Positions 34,701 to 46,700 of a stretch of DNA of 64,000 nucleotides are shown piece after piece. Source of the stretch: Sphaerolaimus hirsutus (lineage: Eukaryota > Nematoda > Chromadorea > Monhysterida > Sphaerolaimidae); contig OZ038454.1 in assembly GCA_964036195.1 (NCBI GenBank), forward strand, positions 1,488,001 to 1,552,000, in the 5' to 3' direction. Every line of letters begins with the position of its first letter. Position 1 is the first letter of the stretch. Under the pieces are notes generated by a model. It made no database searches, was not told where the DNA came from, and saw only the letters and a program-made list of their open reading frames with translations. A program made the translations under genes and the position numbers.

Positions 34701-37700
34701 TAAGCTTAACTTTTTGTCTCATTAGTCTTATTTCTGATGATTACATCTGGAGAACGTTAAAGGCGTGATTGTGTGCGTTAGAGTGCTAGAAAAATATTTT
34801 AAGCACACTCTAGGTACTGTATGCACATATTTAGCCTGGCGCCCTATTTTTCAAATGGCACCATGGAGCCCTTGGCGCTTGGCGCCCACTTTCCCAATGG
34901 CACCATGGCGCTGTTGGCGCCTGGCGCCCTTTTTCTGGCGCTTTTCCATCACTGGGTTGGGGGCGTCTGCTCCCCCCAAATCCCCCAGCTATTTATCTAT
35001 CCCGGAGACAAATTTTTGGCCATCTATCCCCCAAACTGGCCAGTTTCGACCTATATGGACCGATATTTGAGAAATTTCTATTCAATTATCACTCAAAATC
35101 GCCAATTTTCGTACTTTTTTAAATAGTTTTCACCTTCAAAATCGCGGCTTTCGTCTATACACATGTTTATATACCGATGTTTAGCCTATGTTAGCTACTT
35201 TTAACCTGTTTTTATCGATTTTTTTCCCCTTTCTGCCGTCTATGCATTGAAAAAGCGTATGTATTTTGCACCCTCGATCCCCCCCCAAGCCCCCCCCCCC
35301 AGAAAATTTTTCAGCTATCTATCCCTCCGGAGGAGCGATTTGCTATCTATCCAGCCCCCGCGAGGGCCAAAATCTTGGAGACCCTGGTATGAAGTATCAA
35401 TTACCGAGACATGACGTGTGCACCGGATGCGCGCCGCAATGCACCACTTTTAGATACTTTTATCGGGGGTGCACTGATACGCACATCTGCCCGATACGCA
35501 CATTTGCCCGTTTTTTTCACTTGACACTTTTCCAAGTGATTTTCAGATATGAGTGAAGTGAAAAACGCTGCGCAATGACATTAGTGAACTTTTTTCACTT
35601 CACTCATATCTGAAAATCACTTAAAAAAAGTATCAAGTGAAAAAAACGGGCAAATGTGGGTATCGGGCAGATGTGCGTATCAGGCCTGCCCCACTTTTAT
35701 CCATATGCAACAGGCGCCAACAAAGGAAAATTAGCGTGAGGGATTTGGGTAATCCGCTTTGTTTGCCAAATATTTTTTGTGCATTGCATAGTGCCCGGGC
35801 GCAATGCATGGAAATTCTTGCAATGTATAGTGCTCCGGGCACTATGACTAGGGAGGGTTATACTCAGAGACATAGGGTATTTATGGTAGTGTATTTGGAA
35901 GAAAAGTGGACAGACGAAATATTACTACCTATTTAAAATGGGATACCGTATTTCCTCGAAATACCCCCCCCCCCCTTGAAATACCCCCCCCCCCCCTCGT
36001 TTGACCCCCCCTCTCGAGACCACTATGAAACAATCACCCCCCCCCCTCGAAATACCCCCCCCCAAATTGAGTGTAAAGGGAACGTACATGACAATAACTG
36101 TAGTTTGTGTTCAGTGTACTGCAGAACACACGTTAAAACAATGTCGGTGTCACGTTAGAACAGTGTACATACCATCTACATACTAATATTAGTCTACAGA
36201 ACCTTATAAATGGCGGTTTTTGTTGCATTTTTCGACGTCTGCGTACGTTTCAGACGACAATTTCGTACTTGGTTTTCAAAAATTTTCTTGTGAAACAATA
36301 ACCCCCCCCCTCGAAATACCCCCCCCCCCCTCGTTTAACCCCCCCTCTCGGGACCACTATGAAACAATCACCCCCCGGGGGGTATTTCGAGGAAATACGG
36401 TATATACCGTATTTCCTCGAAAAACCCCCCGGGGGTGATTGTTTCATAGTGGTCCCAAGAGGGGGGGGGGGGGTTAAACGAGGGGGGGGGTATTTCGAGG
36501 GGGGGGGGGGTTATTATTACGTAAGAAATTTTTTGAAATCCTAGTACAAAATCGTTGTTTGCGATGTGTGCTGGGGCAGAAAAATGCATCAATAACTGAC
36601 ATGTATAGACTCCTGCAGACTAATATTAGTACGTAGATGGTATAAACACTGTTCTAACGTGATTCCGACATTGTTTTAACGTGTGTTCTGCACTACGCAG
36701 AACACAAACTGCAGTATTTGTCATGTACGTTAGCTTTACACTCAATCTGGGGGGGGGGTATTTCGAGGGGGGGTGATTGTTTCATAGTGGTCTCGAGAGG
36801 GGGGGGGGTCAAACGAGGGGGGGGGTATTTCGAGGAAAAAAGCTAGTGGTAATTTCTAATTTTTGTTTTTCAAATTTTCAAATCTTAATACACATACATC
36901 TACACCTTTACATCAAATGAAATGGTTGCAATTTTCATTCAGGTACAACACCATCACTGAAATCAACACCCAGTATTGTGTCAGTAACCCCCATCACTGT
37001 GTCAGTAACCCCCAGCACTTCGTCAGTAAACCCCAGCATTGTGTCAGTTACCCCCCACACTGTGTCAGTGACCCCCAGCACTGCGTCAGTAACCCCCAGC
37101 ACTGTGTCAGTAACCCCCAGCACTGTGTCAGTAACCCTCAGCACAGTGTCAGTAACCCCCAGCACTGTGTCAGTAACCCCCAGCACAGTGTCAGTAACCC
37201 CCAGCACTGTGTCAGTAACCCCCAGCACAGTGTCAGTAACCCCCGGCCCCAGCACTGTGTCAGTAACACATCCAAATGTGGAAAACTGTGGCGCGCCACA
37301 CTATGCACCAGGTGCCAATCCCAAAGCCTGTAAAATGTTGTGTAAAATGTAAAATGTCATGTGGAATGTCAAGGTTCATGCAAAATGTAGAATGCCATGA
37401 ACCTATCATGAAAATTTCATGTAAAGTCTAAATTGTCATGTAAACTGTAAAATGCTACATAAAATGTATAAGGTCCTGTAAAATGGCTTGTAAAATGTTT
37501 TACATAGTGGCAAATAAAATGTAAAATGTTATGCATAGTGTGAAATGTTTCACAAAATGTCATGTGAAAAAAATGTTGTATTTGAATTTTGAGAGTTCAG
37601 TGGTTGGTGTGTTAGTACTTTATAATGTGCCCACCAGGTGGGTGACCAGGTGCTGTAGATGTGAAGTCTCTGTGAAGCTTGTGTGATACTGGTTCTGCTG

Positions 37701-40700
37701 CAGTAAAATTTTACGCAAAATGTGATGCAAATTTCCAAATGTGAAATGACACTTCCTTTTATTCCTATAGTGAGTGTTACCTCCTTACATCACACCTGAC
37801 ATTACATTTGACATTTTCCACAACATTTTACTTATAAATACATGACAGTTTACAGGGTGCGGGACTGGCTTCAGGGCTGATCATTGATGGTGACAATATT
37901 ACTGGCATCGATCGCAGATCACTCTGGCCAGTGTGTTGCTTTACTGTGTAATGGGTAGCGATGGAAAAGTACCATGACTAGCACCAAAAAGGAGTTTCAT
38001 GCCACTTTTGCCACTTGGTCTTTTTTTCTGTTGCCAAGAACAAAACACCTGGTGCGAGGGCCAAAGCAAATAGCGCCATGGCACTGGCCACTGGCCAGCA
38101 AATGCTGCATAATATCATGCATGCACTTGTGATGTGGTTTTAACTGCACCCCATCCCCATCCAGCAGAAGGACCCCAGAATCGTGATTGTATGGGCTGTG
38201 CTGTGTCCCAATTTCTACTGGTGACATCTATGAAACAATCTATTTTATATAATATAAGACCCTGTTTACATGGATTTTATTGTGATGACTCGACAACAAT
38301 AAAACGCTCAATAAGTTGAGTAAAAAGGTTCCATATTCATTAGAAAAAGTGGTCAAGTATACCTTCTACCTAAGCGAATATGCAGGCCAAATTGCAGACT
38401 CGTGCTTGTAGCTCATGATTTATAAATTTTCGGAAAAAGTTTGCTATTGTCACTGGCTGTCGGAGACAGTCCGACAACTGTCCGACAACTGCAAAAGTTT
38501 TGCATTGCTTTTCTTTCATTTATCAGGACAAAAATACCTGTTTTTATGTAAAAATTCATTTGATATTCATATAATACTGACTCAGGTAAATGATGACCAA
38601 ATTCTATATGTCAATTTGACCGACTCAGGCCTATTACGCATGTAAACCCATCATGGATGCAGTGCATGCCATGCATTTTGTACCTGCTATACTCAGCGAA
38701 CGTGATACTCTGCACTCGCACTCATTTATGTCTCACGTTGGAAGCATGCCAATGATGATGACGCATGCGATTTTTGTGTATAAGGTGGAAAAATCTTTGT
38801 TGTGAATAAGTTAAGGTATAGCGTGAAAACAGAGATGCCTTTTTTCAACTTTTGATGAAAAATCGTTGGCACGTTTCCAGTGTGAACCACGCGTGCAGGG
38901 TATAAAGTAACTGGAGTACACTAGTATCACACAATTGAAAAAATTTGAAAAAGTGTACGATAAATTCAGGAAACATATTTTAAGTGACTGCATTTTAAGG
39001 AAACATACCTATGTACAACACTAATTTCTGCTTTCGAATGTCACAATGTGACCGTCACTTTGCTCGTGACAGTCACAATGTCACAAGCAGTCACACTGCC
39101 CATGGTTGGAGGCATGGAAGCGGTGGCGCACAGCTACCCATGGATAGTTTGGCTGATCACTAGTGGCCAGTGGTCTTGCGGGGGCTCACTCATTGACCCT
39201 TACTGGGTGCTCACTGCAGCACATTGCGTGGTGTTAGATAGGTAAGTCTGGGTGCTGAAACTTGCCTTTTTTACTATTTTTTCTAAAAAGAGCCTAAAAA
39301 TCTGAATTTTCTAAAAAACTGAACTGAAGTCATTGTTCATTCCATAAAGATTATGTATTTTACCACTGGCTTCGCTCTGGATTGGCCAACAATCAACAGA
39401 AAAACAGTAGATATGTAAATAGTTTAAGTCCCGTCCTAACGTAACTCAGTGCTTGTTGTTAACGTGTGTTCTGCATTACTGGCGATTACATTCTCTTTCC
39501 GCTGACTTTGTGATTGAGTGCAGTTCTAAGACTCATCGCCATATTGTATTGTTTCGGGTGCATTGTGTTGTGCACAAATGTGTGGCGCGCCTGCGTTACG
39601 CAACATTGCGCAACTAGCTTTCACACGAAATTTCGAAGTTAAAAAGTGACGGAGTTTAAAAATGACTCATTGTGGATAACTCAAACACGTTGAAAGCTCA
39701 TTTATGAGTTTTCAAAATTTCGTGTAAAAACTAGTGTGCGCGAGGCCAATATGTATGTGCGCGTAAAGTGGAACTGTCACGCTCGCAGAGTTGGAAAAAC
39801 ATATTGACGTTTACCCGAAATACCTGGTTATTCGGGTATTTATACTTACGTTTACGTTTTCCAAAAATACCATTACATTTTGTTATGTTTTGCTGACCAA
39901 AATACCCGGGTACTAGGGAAAACATAAAAATCGTATGGAAAATAGAAAAACTGCTATTTATTTGAAATATTTTCAAAACCCTATGTATAAAGTTCATGCG
40001 CAGCGTTTTTTGGTGTGTTTATGTATTGCGATTCATTGTGACAGTGCGCTAAGGTGCTGATATTGGTGGAAATAGATTTCTTCACATTTCTCTACCAAAG
40101 TATAAAATGCACACTAGCTTTATCCTACCCCCATCCCGCGTAGAGTCCCCAAAATGAAATTGGCGTAGACAAAAGTTCATGCGCCAGGAACAAAAGTTCA
40201 CTTCTACAATAATGCTAGGAGGTTACAATAAAGTTGGGGGGCTGGAATTTCATACTTTGGTTATGAAATATTCTAGCTATATTTTGATACAATAATCAGC
40301 CCCCCTAGCACATCGTCATCACAAATCGCAATTATAAACACGCAAAAGTTGCCCGTGCAGTAACCTTATACGCGGGGTATATTAGATTCCACTCACCGTG
40401 TACTTGACAATAAATAAATACTTCACATTATTCATCATGTTCATCAAACTGTAAAAATAGGTGAAGTTTTTTCACACGCTCTGATGATGGGAGTGCTTCA
40501 AAATATTTTTACGTTTACGTTTTTTATTACGTTTACGTTTTTTTTACGTTTACCTGGGTACTTTCAAAGTATTTTACGCTTTTAGTATCAATACTTAAAA
40601 TTGAGAAAAGGTATTTACATTTACATTTACGTTTTCCAAAAATACCAGTATTTGTACAACTCAGCACCATAGGCGGCGCAAGCACCCAATTTGTGCTTGT

Positions 40701-43700
40701 GACATTCACAATCACATTGGCCAAAATTGAGTGTGCTACTCGAAACATGTAAGCGCACGAAACATTTTGTATCATTACACACGCACACGCGCCCATGAAA
40801 CACGTTGTATCATTACACACGCCCATGCGCTCATGAAACACGCCGGTTTGCCCATGAAACACGCGCGTGCGGTGTCATAGCAATGTATGTGCGCGCGTCA
40901 CATTTAATTATTTTTTTGGTAAGTATAATCAACTGTTTTCAGCGCTCTATATCACATATTTACATGCGTGCTAAATTGTGTTTGATGCCCCTGATAGTTA
41001 AACGTGCACAGTAAACATTGTTAGATGTGTTAATTGTGTCAAAATAAGCAATTAATTCATTGGAGTGATTCTATCAACTGTAACACAGCAAATATCCAAC
41101 CAAAAATGTTAAAAATAGATAATCTGTACAAAAAATGTTAAGACGTTGTTTGAAGACATGGCCTGGCCAATCCCTGGACTGATAAAAGTATAAAGGATTC
41201 TTCCCTTTTATCGTCAATCCGGCAGTGAACTCCTCACTAACACAGGGGCCAAAGTTGGCCATTACACAAGAAAAATGAATTTATGAGATTTTTGTCAACT
41301 GACGTATGAACAGATTTACACTATGCACACGCTCACAGTAATCAATATTGGGCACATTCAAATTATCCATGCTGCTAGCCGCGCATTCAAGCCTTGCCAA
41401 TCAGAGTAATTATCGACACTCTACTTAACAAATTATCAGTACACAGATTGCGCACTCACGCATTGCTATGACACCGCGCGGCGTGTTTCATGGGCAAACC
41501 GGCGTGTTTCATGAGCGCATGGGCGTGTGTAATGATACAACGTGTTTCAGGGGCGTGTGTGCGTGTGTAATGATACAAAATGTTTCCTGCGCTTACATGT
41601 TTCATTGGATCCCCCCGCCAAAATTTGACCTTGTGCACTTTTTACTAGGTAAACATAGGTATTTCTGCTTGTGACACCGAAGATTGCGCTTGTGACATTC
41701 ACAAGTGCACAAGCACTTATGCCGCCTATGCTCTGCACGCTCCGCATGCAAGCTGTGGCTCAACTTTTATGAAGTTTGTGCACATTTGAATTTACCTAGG
41801 ATATAAATACGGTAATACCATTCCCAAAACAACATCACAAAATGCAGCCATGTAAATTTCAAATTAGCCCCCTCTGCAGAAAAGTGGTACCTGCATTCCA
41901 TTTGTTTCTACGTTTTGGTGCCCACAACAAGTATACACCAGGTGCCACTCCCAGACGCTGTAAAATGTCCTGAAAATGTCAAATGCCAAAGTGTCTAAGT
42001 CAATTTTTTTGCTGGTTTTACATTTCACATTTTACAGTGCACTTTCATGACTTACGGCATTTCACATTTCATTTCACATCCTTCAATGCATTTTGCAGCG
42101 TCTGGGAGTGCCCCCAGAACAAACGCGGGCTGCGAGCCAGGTGCCAGTACCGCACACTTTAAAGTGCTGTGTAAAATTTAAATTAGCACACAAAGTTGTC
42201 AAGTGTCACACTAATCGTTCCGTCGGATATTCTTTTCGTATCAGCATACCGGACATCAACATTTTACACATCACTTGACAGAAATTTTACCTGACATTTT
42301 GTATTTTACATAACATTGTGCTGGTAGCGGCACCGCACTCAGGTACACGTGCACGAGCTATACAACATAGAGTTCGGCCACGATATCGCTTTGATCAAAT
42401 TGGAAACACCCGTATCGATTACGTGCGTATTTTGCCCAAAATTTTGGGGTGTACTTAGCATAGCATTCAAAAAATAACCCGTGATTTAAATTTTCGAAAT
42501 ACACAATTTGTGAAAATTTGCAATTTTAAGCAAATGTTTTGAGCAAAAATATTTTTCAATCACAGCAATGAAAGCAACAGCAAGCCATCAGTCCCGCTAA
42601 TGGGCAACTAGAAACTTAAGCAACAAGATAGAAAAGTTTTAAAACTTTTTAGAATTTTACAAACACTCAAATTTTTCTAAAATTTGCTAACATTGTACAA
42701 AAATTCGAATTTTTGTACAATTTTAGTGAAATTATACAAAAATTCGAATTTTACTTAAATTTTTGACCATTAGAATGGAACAATTGTGCCTGCGCACACC
42801 AGTTTTCACACGAAATTTCTAAAACTCACAAATCAGCTTAGAACAAATTTTAGTTTTCTATAATGAGGTGGCCGTCAACTACAGTTGACGGAGACTAAAA
42901 ATGACTCATTGTGGAAAACTCAAACACGTTCAAAGCTTATTTTTGAATTTTCGAAATTTCGTGTGAAAACTAGTGTGCGCAGGGCCATTAGACCATTTAG
43001 AATAAAAATTTGCCATGGTGTTTACTGAGAGGTGTTTTACGTATACATTTAAAAAGTTCAGTATACTCAACAGACACGATACTCTACAAACAGATAGGAG
43101 TTATGTCTTGGGCTGGCAGATGGCCAGCCTAGAATTTATGAAAGACGTGATGATGTGAAGTGATGAGGTTATCAAGACGACGTGATGGCGGGAGTTCATG
43201 ATGGCGACAATAGTGATCACGTCATGATGGAGTGTTTCCTCCGGAAAAATGTACGGCCTAATGTCATCCGAGTATACCATTAACAACTCTGCATTTCACG
43301 GACAAAACAAACGATGGTTGTACTTTTACGCAGCTCCACCTTCTACTTTAAAAATATTTTTCTCTTTTTTTTGTGAAAGGGTGCACATAAGTATCCTACT
43401 CACCCATTATCAACCACGACATTGTAATTTTGAAGCATACTATGCGGTCCACCGAGACTAGGGTGTCAACTTTCCCTTTTCCATTTTCAGTTTCCGCTTC
43501 TCGCAGGCAAATTTTTTTTCCGTTTCCGTTTTCCGGCTGCTAAATTTTTGTTTCCGTTTCCGTTTTTCTGGCTCATTTTCCGTTTTCTGGCTAAAATTTC
43601 AGTTTTTCCGCCTTTTTTCCGTTTTCTGGCTCAATTGTCTGTTTTTCCAACTTTTTTTCATTTTCTGGCTTAATTCTCTGTTTTCTGTTTCAGCCAAACT

Positions 43701-46700
43701 GGTAAACATGCATGCATTTCAATTATGTGAATTGTTTCTATTTCTAGCAAAATTTCTGCAAATTTTGTGATTTCTGGATAAATTTCTGCAATTTTTTTTC
43801 TGTTTCTGGCAAAATTTCAGCAAATTTTTTCCGTTTCAGGCATAATTTCAGCAAATTTTTCCGTTTCCGTTTCCGTTTTCCGGGCTTTCATTTTTCCGTT
43901 TTCCGGCAGGTGGGAATTTTTTTCCGTTTCCGTTTTCCGGCAAGTGCAAATTTTTTTCCATTTCCGTTTTCCGCCAAAAAGTTTTTGTTGACACCCTAAC
44001 CGAGACCGAGTATACATTGAAATGTTTTATGGTGAATTGAACTTGGCAGGCGGAAAGTGAAGCCGATCTGTCTGCCGAGCAGCTCTGATTCGTGGAGAAA
44101 AGACTCCTCCAATGTGGTCGTTGCTGGTGGGTGGTCACACTTTCTGGGAACTGGTGCTAATTCCCCTAGTGGAGAATAAAAAACCATTTGAGGAGTGGAA
44201 AGTGAAAGATGCCAAGTAAAAAGCCAAATAAAATGAGAAATGAGACCTGAAATGAGAAGTAGGATAATGTTAAAAGTAAAGTACAATAATTTTAGAAGTA
44301 AGAAACTTTCAAAGAAAGGTCAAAAGTTTACTTCTATTTTAACTTTTTACTTCTCATTTCACCTCTCACTTCTCATCCTACCGGATTACCTCGAATTATT
44401 CCCCCCTTGAATTGACCCCCCCCCCTCGAATTAACCCCCCCTCAAAATGGGCTGGTGAAAAATAACCCCCCCCTCGAAATACCCCCCCCCCGGAATGATG
44501 TACATCATGTATGCAATGTACATGATGTATTTATTACTACTTATCTGCATCGCAGCTACTCTTAAACGCTCATTTGTGTACAGATGTACATCTATAACCC
44601 CAATATAACCTATATTCTCACTTATTACCTTTTTTGTGTAAGAAATAGCATATTCTTTACTACGAATTCCACGTAATTTTCTGGCGAAATAATAAAACCA
44701 CCCCTCGAATACCCCCCTCGAATTGACCCCCCTCAAATTTTGCTGGTGACATAATAAACCCCCATGGGGGTATTTCAAGGTAATACGGTATTCCTTTTAA
44801 CTTTTAATTGCCATTTTCATTTCGCAAATGTCATTTTACTTCACCACCAGTGGAAATGGCACCTGTTAGTTGATAAATACCATTTTTCTCCTAATAAAAG
44901 TCCACCCTTCTATTTCTGTGACCTCTTTGCATGCCATTTTTAGAGACACCTTTCTATTGGAGACTCAACCTTCTATTAGGATAGATAAGGTAGTAATGTT
45001 TTCAACCCACTACGATTCACGTTCTTATGTTTCCATTTTTCCATTTCAACAAGTCTATGTTTTGGATGAAATCTCTACCAAGAAGTTGATAAGTCCACAA
45101 ATTCCTCTTTAAGTAAATTTATTGGGCCAGGATATCTATCTGCCTGACAAACCTAGCTATGCCCTACACCCAACTTTGACCTTTATGGGTTTTTCATATG
45201 TGGTGAAAAATATTTATTATATGCATCTCTAATAAAAGGTATACCATATTTCCTTGAAATACCCCTCCCTCAAAATACCCCCCCCCCTCAAAATGGGCAC
45301 TATGAATTTGTGGTCTGCGAAATGGATAAACTCGGCGAACATTATGGAAGTCAATGGTCTAAGGAATTTTTGTATGAGTGCGGTATAAACCAACGATCGG
45401 GTCACATGTGAATTTGGCCCACATCCAAGTCGCTCTGCGTTTCACTGATTATCGCTGCGGAATGCAATAAATCGACTGGAAATGATCACAAATGGTGGCC
45501 GGTACACTAGTTAACACATTTGCTATCATTTCCAGTTGCTTATTGTATTCCACAGACGTAATGAGTAACGCAAACGTAAATCCTGCGTCTTTCACCTCAT
45601 TTGTATAATACGTAACCCGACGCGTGCCAAGTTAACATACCGGATATCTATCACATTCGTCCTTTTTAGGAATTTGTTAGCACTGTTTGAGCGAGATATC
45701 TAGCTTTCCGACAGTGCATTTTTATATCCGTGCTTAATGCATTGTTTTTCACATTTGAAAGTTCAATTTGTTTAAATAAACTGTGCATAGAACGGAATCC
45801 GTCCGTTTGAATTTGAATTTGAGACATATCTTACTTGTACATAAAAGAAGGAAAGCTGACTCGTTTCATGTCTGCCGAGTTTAACAGACATTCAAAACAC
45901 TTACTGTGTTACGTTAGAACATCGTTTCTACCATCCACATCCTTATATGAGGCTGTAAAAACTTATAAATGGTGGTTATTGTTGCATTTTTCACGTTTTT
46001 CTCTCAAAATTTTCACTCTGAAAAAATAACCCCCCCCCCCCGGGGTAATTCAAGGAAATACGGTACATCCCTCAAGTTGTATACAACCAATTAGAGAGGC
46101 ACAGCTGGCAGCATGCCAGAAATGCACAAAATCATTAAAAAGCGACCAAGTATGGTTGACAATGATAAAAATGGTGCTAAAGGGCCCCAAACTGTGTCTA
46201 ATAATATGAGCCAAGGTACAACAACAATAGAACACCAGCTTTACATTTCACAGGTTGGGGAAGACTATACACTGATGGCCCCACTTCGATCACACTGCAG
46301 CATGTGGTGCTTCGATGTGCCCTCTCACAATGTGAATCTGTGTGGAGCTGGACCATACCCATTGCTGATAATGAAATGTGTGCTGATGGACCTTCCATGG
46401 ATGCTTGCAAGGTGTCTTTGCTTGTTTCGGCTATCATGTAATTCTTACAATAGCTGTCATTGATTGGGCAAATGAGGCACTTTTTATCGAGGCACTTCAG
46501 TCCACCTTGACACACATTTACACCGTGTTATAGTTAAAGTGCCTACACTGCGCAGTACTTCACACTTTGTCATGTGCCTCACCACTAGTGATGTAAAAAG
46601 CACCAATAGCATCAATATGACAGCACTAGAAAATGGCACAGCACCAGGCACTGGAAGTCCCATTGCATTGCATTTTTGAAGGTATTTCAATATGCGTATC

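Noticed and set aside
36935-37255. 106-codon antisense frame of VLGVTDT repeats
   Set aside because: Shadow of the TPSTVSV minisatellite. The plus-strand exon has splice sites and a paralogue.
42099-42117. Alternative start (CATTTTGCAG) for exon 7 of copy A
   Set aside because: Gives a phase conflict with the Asp102 exon and lies inside the right inverted repeat of the element. The acceptor at 42117 resolves both.
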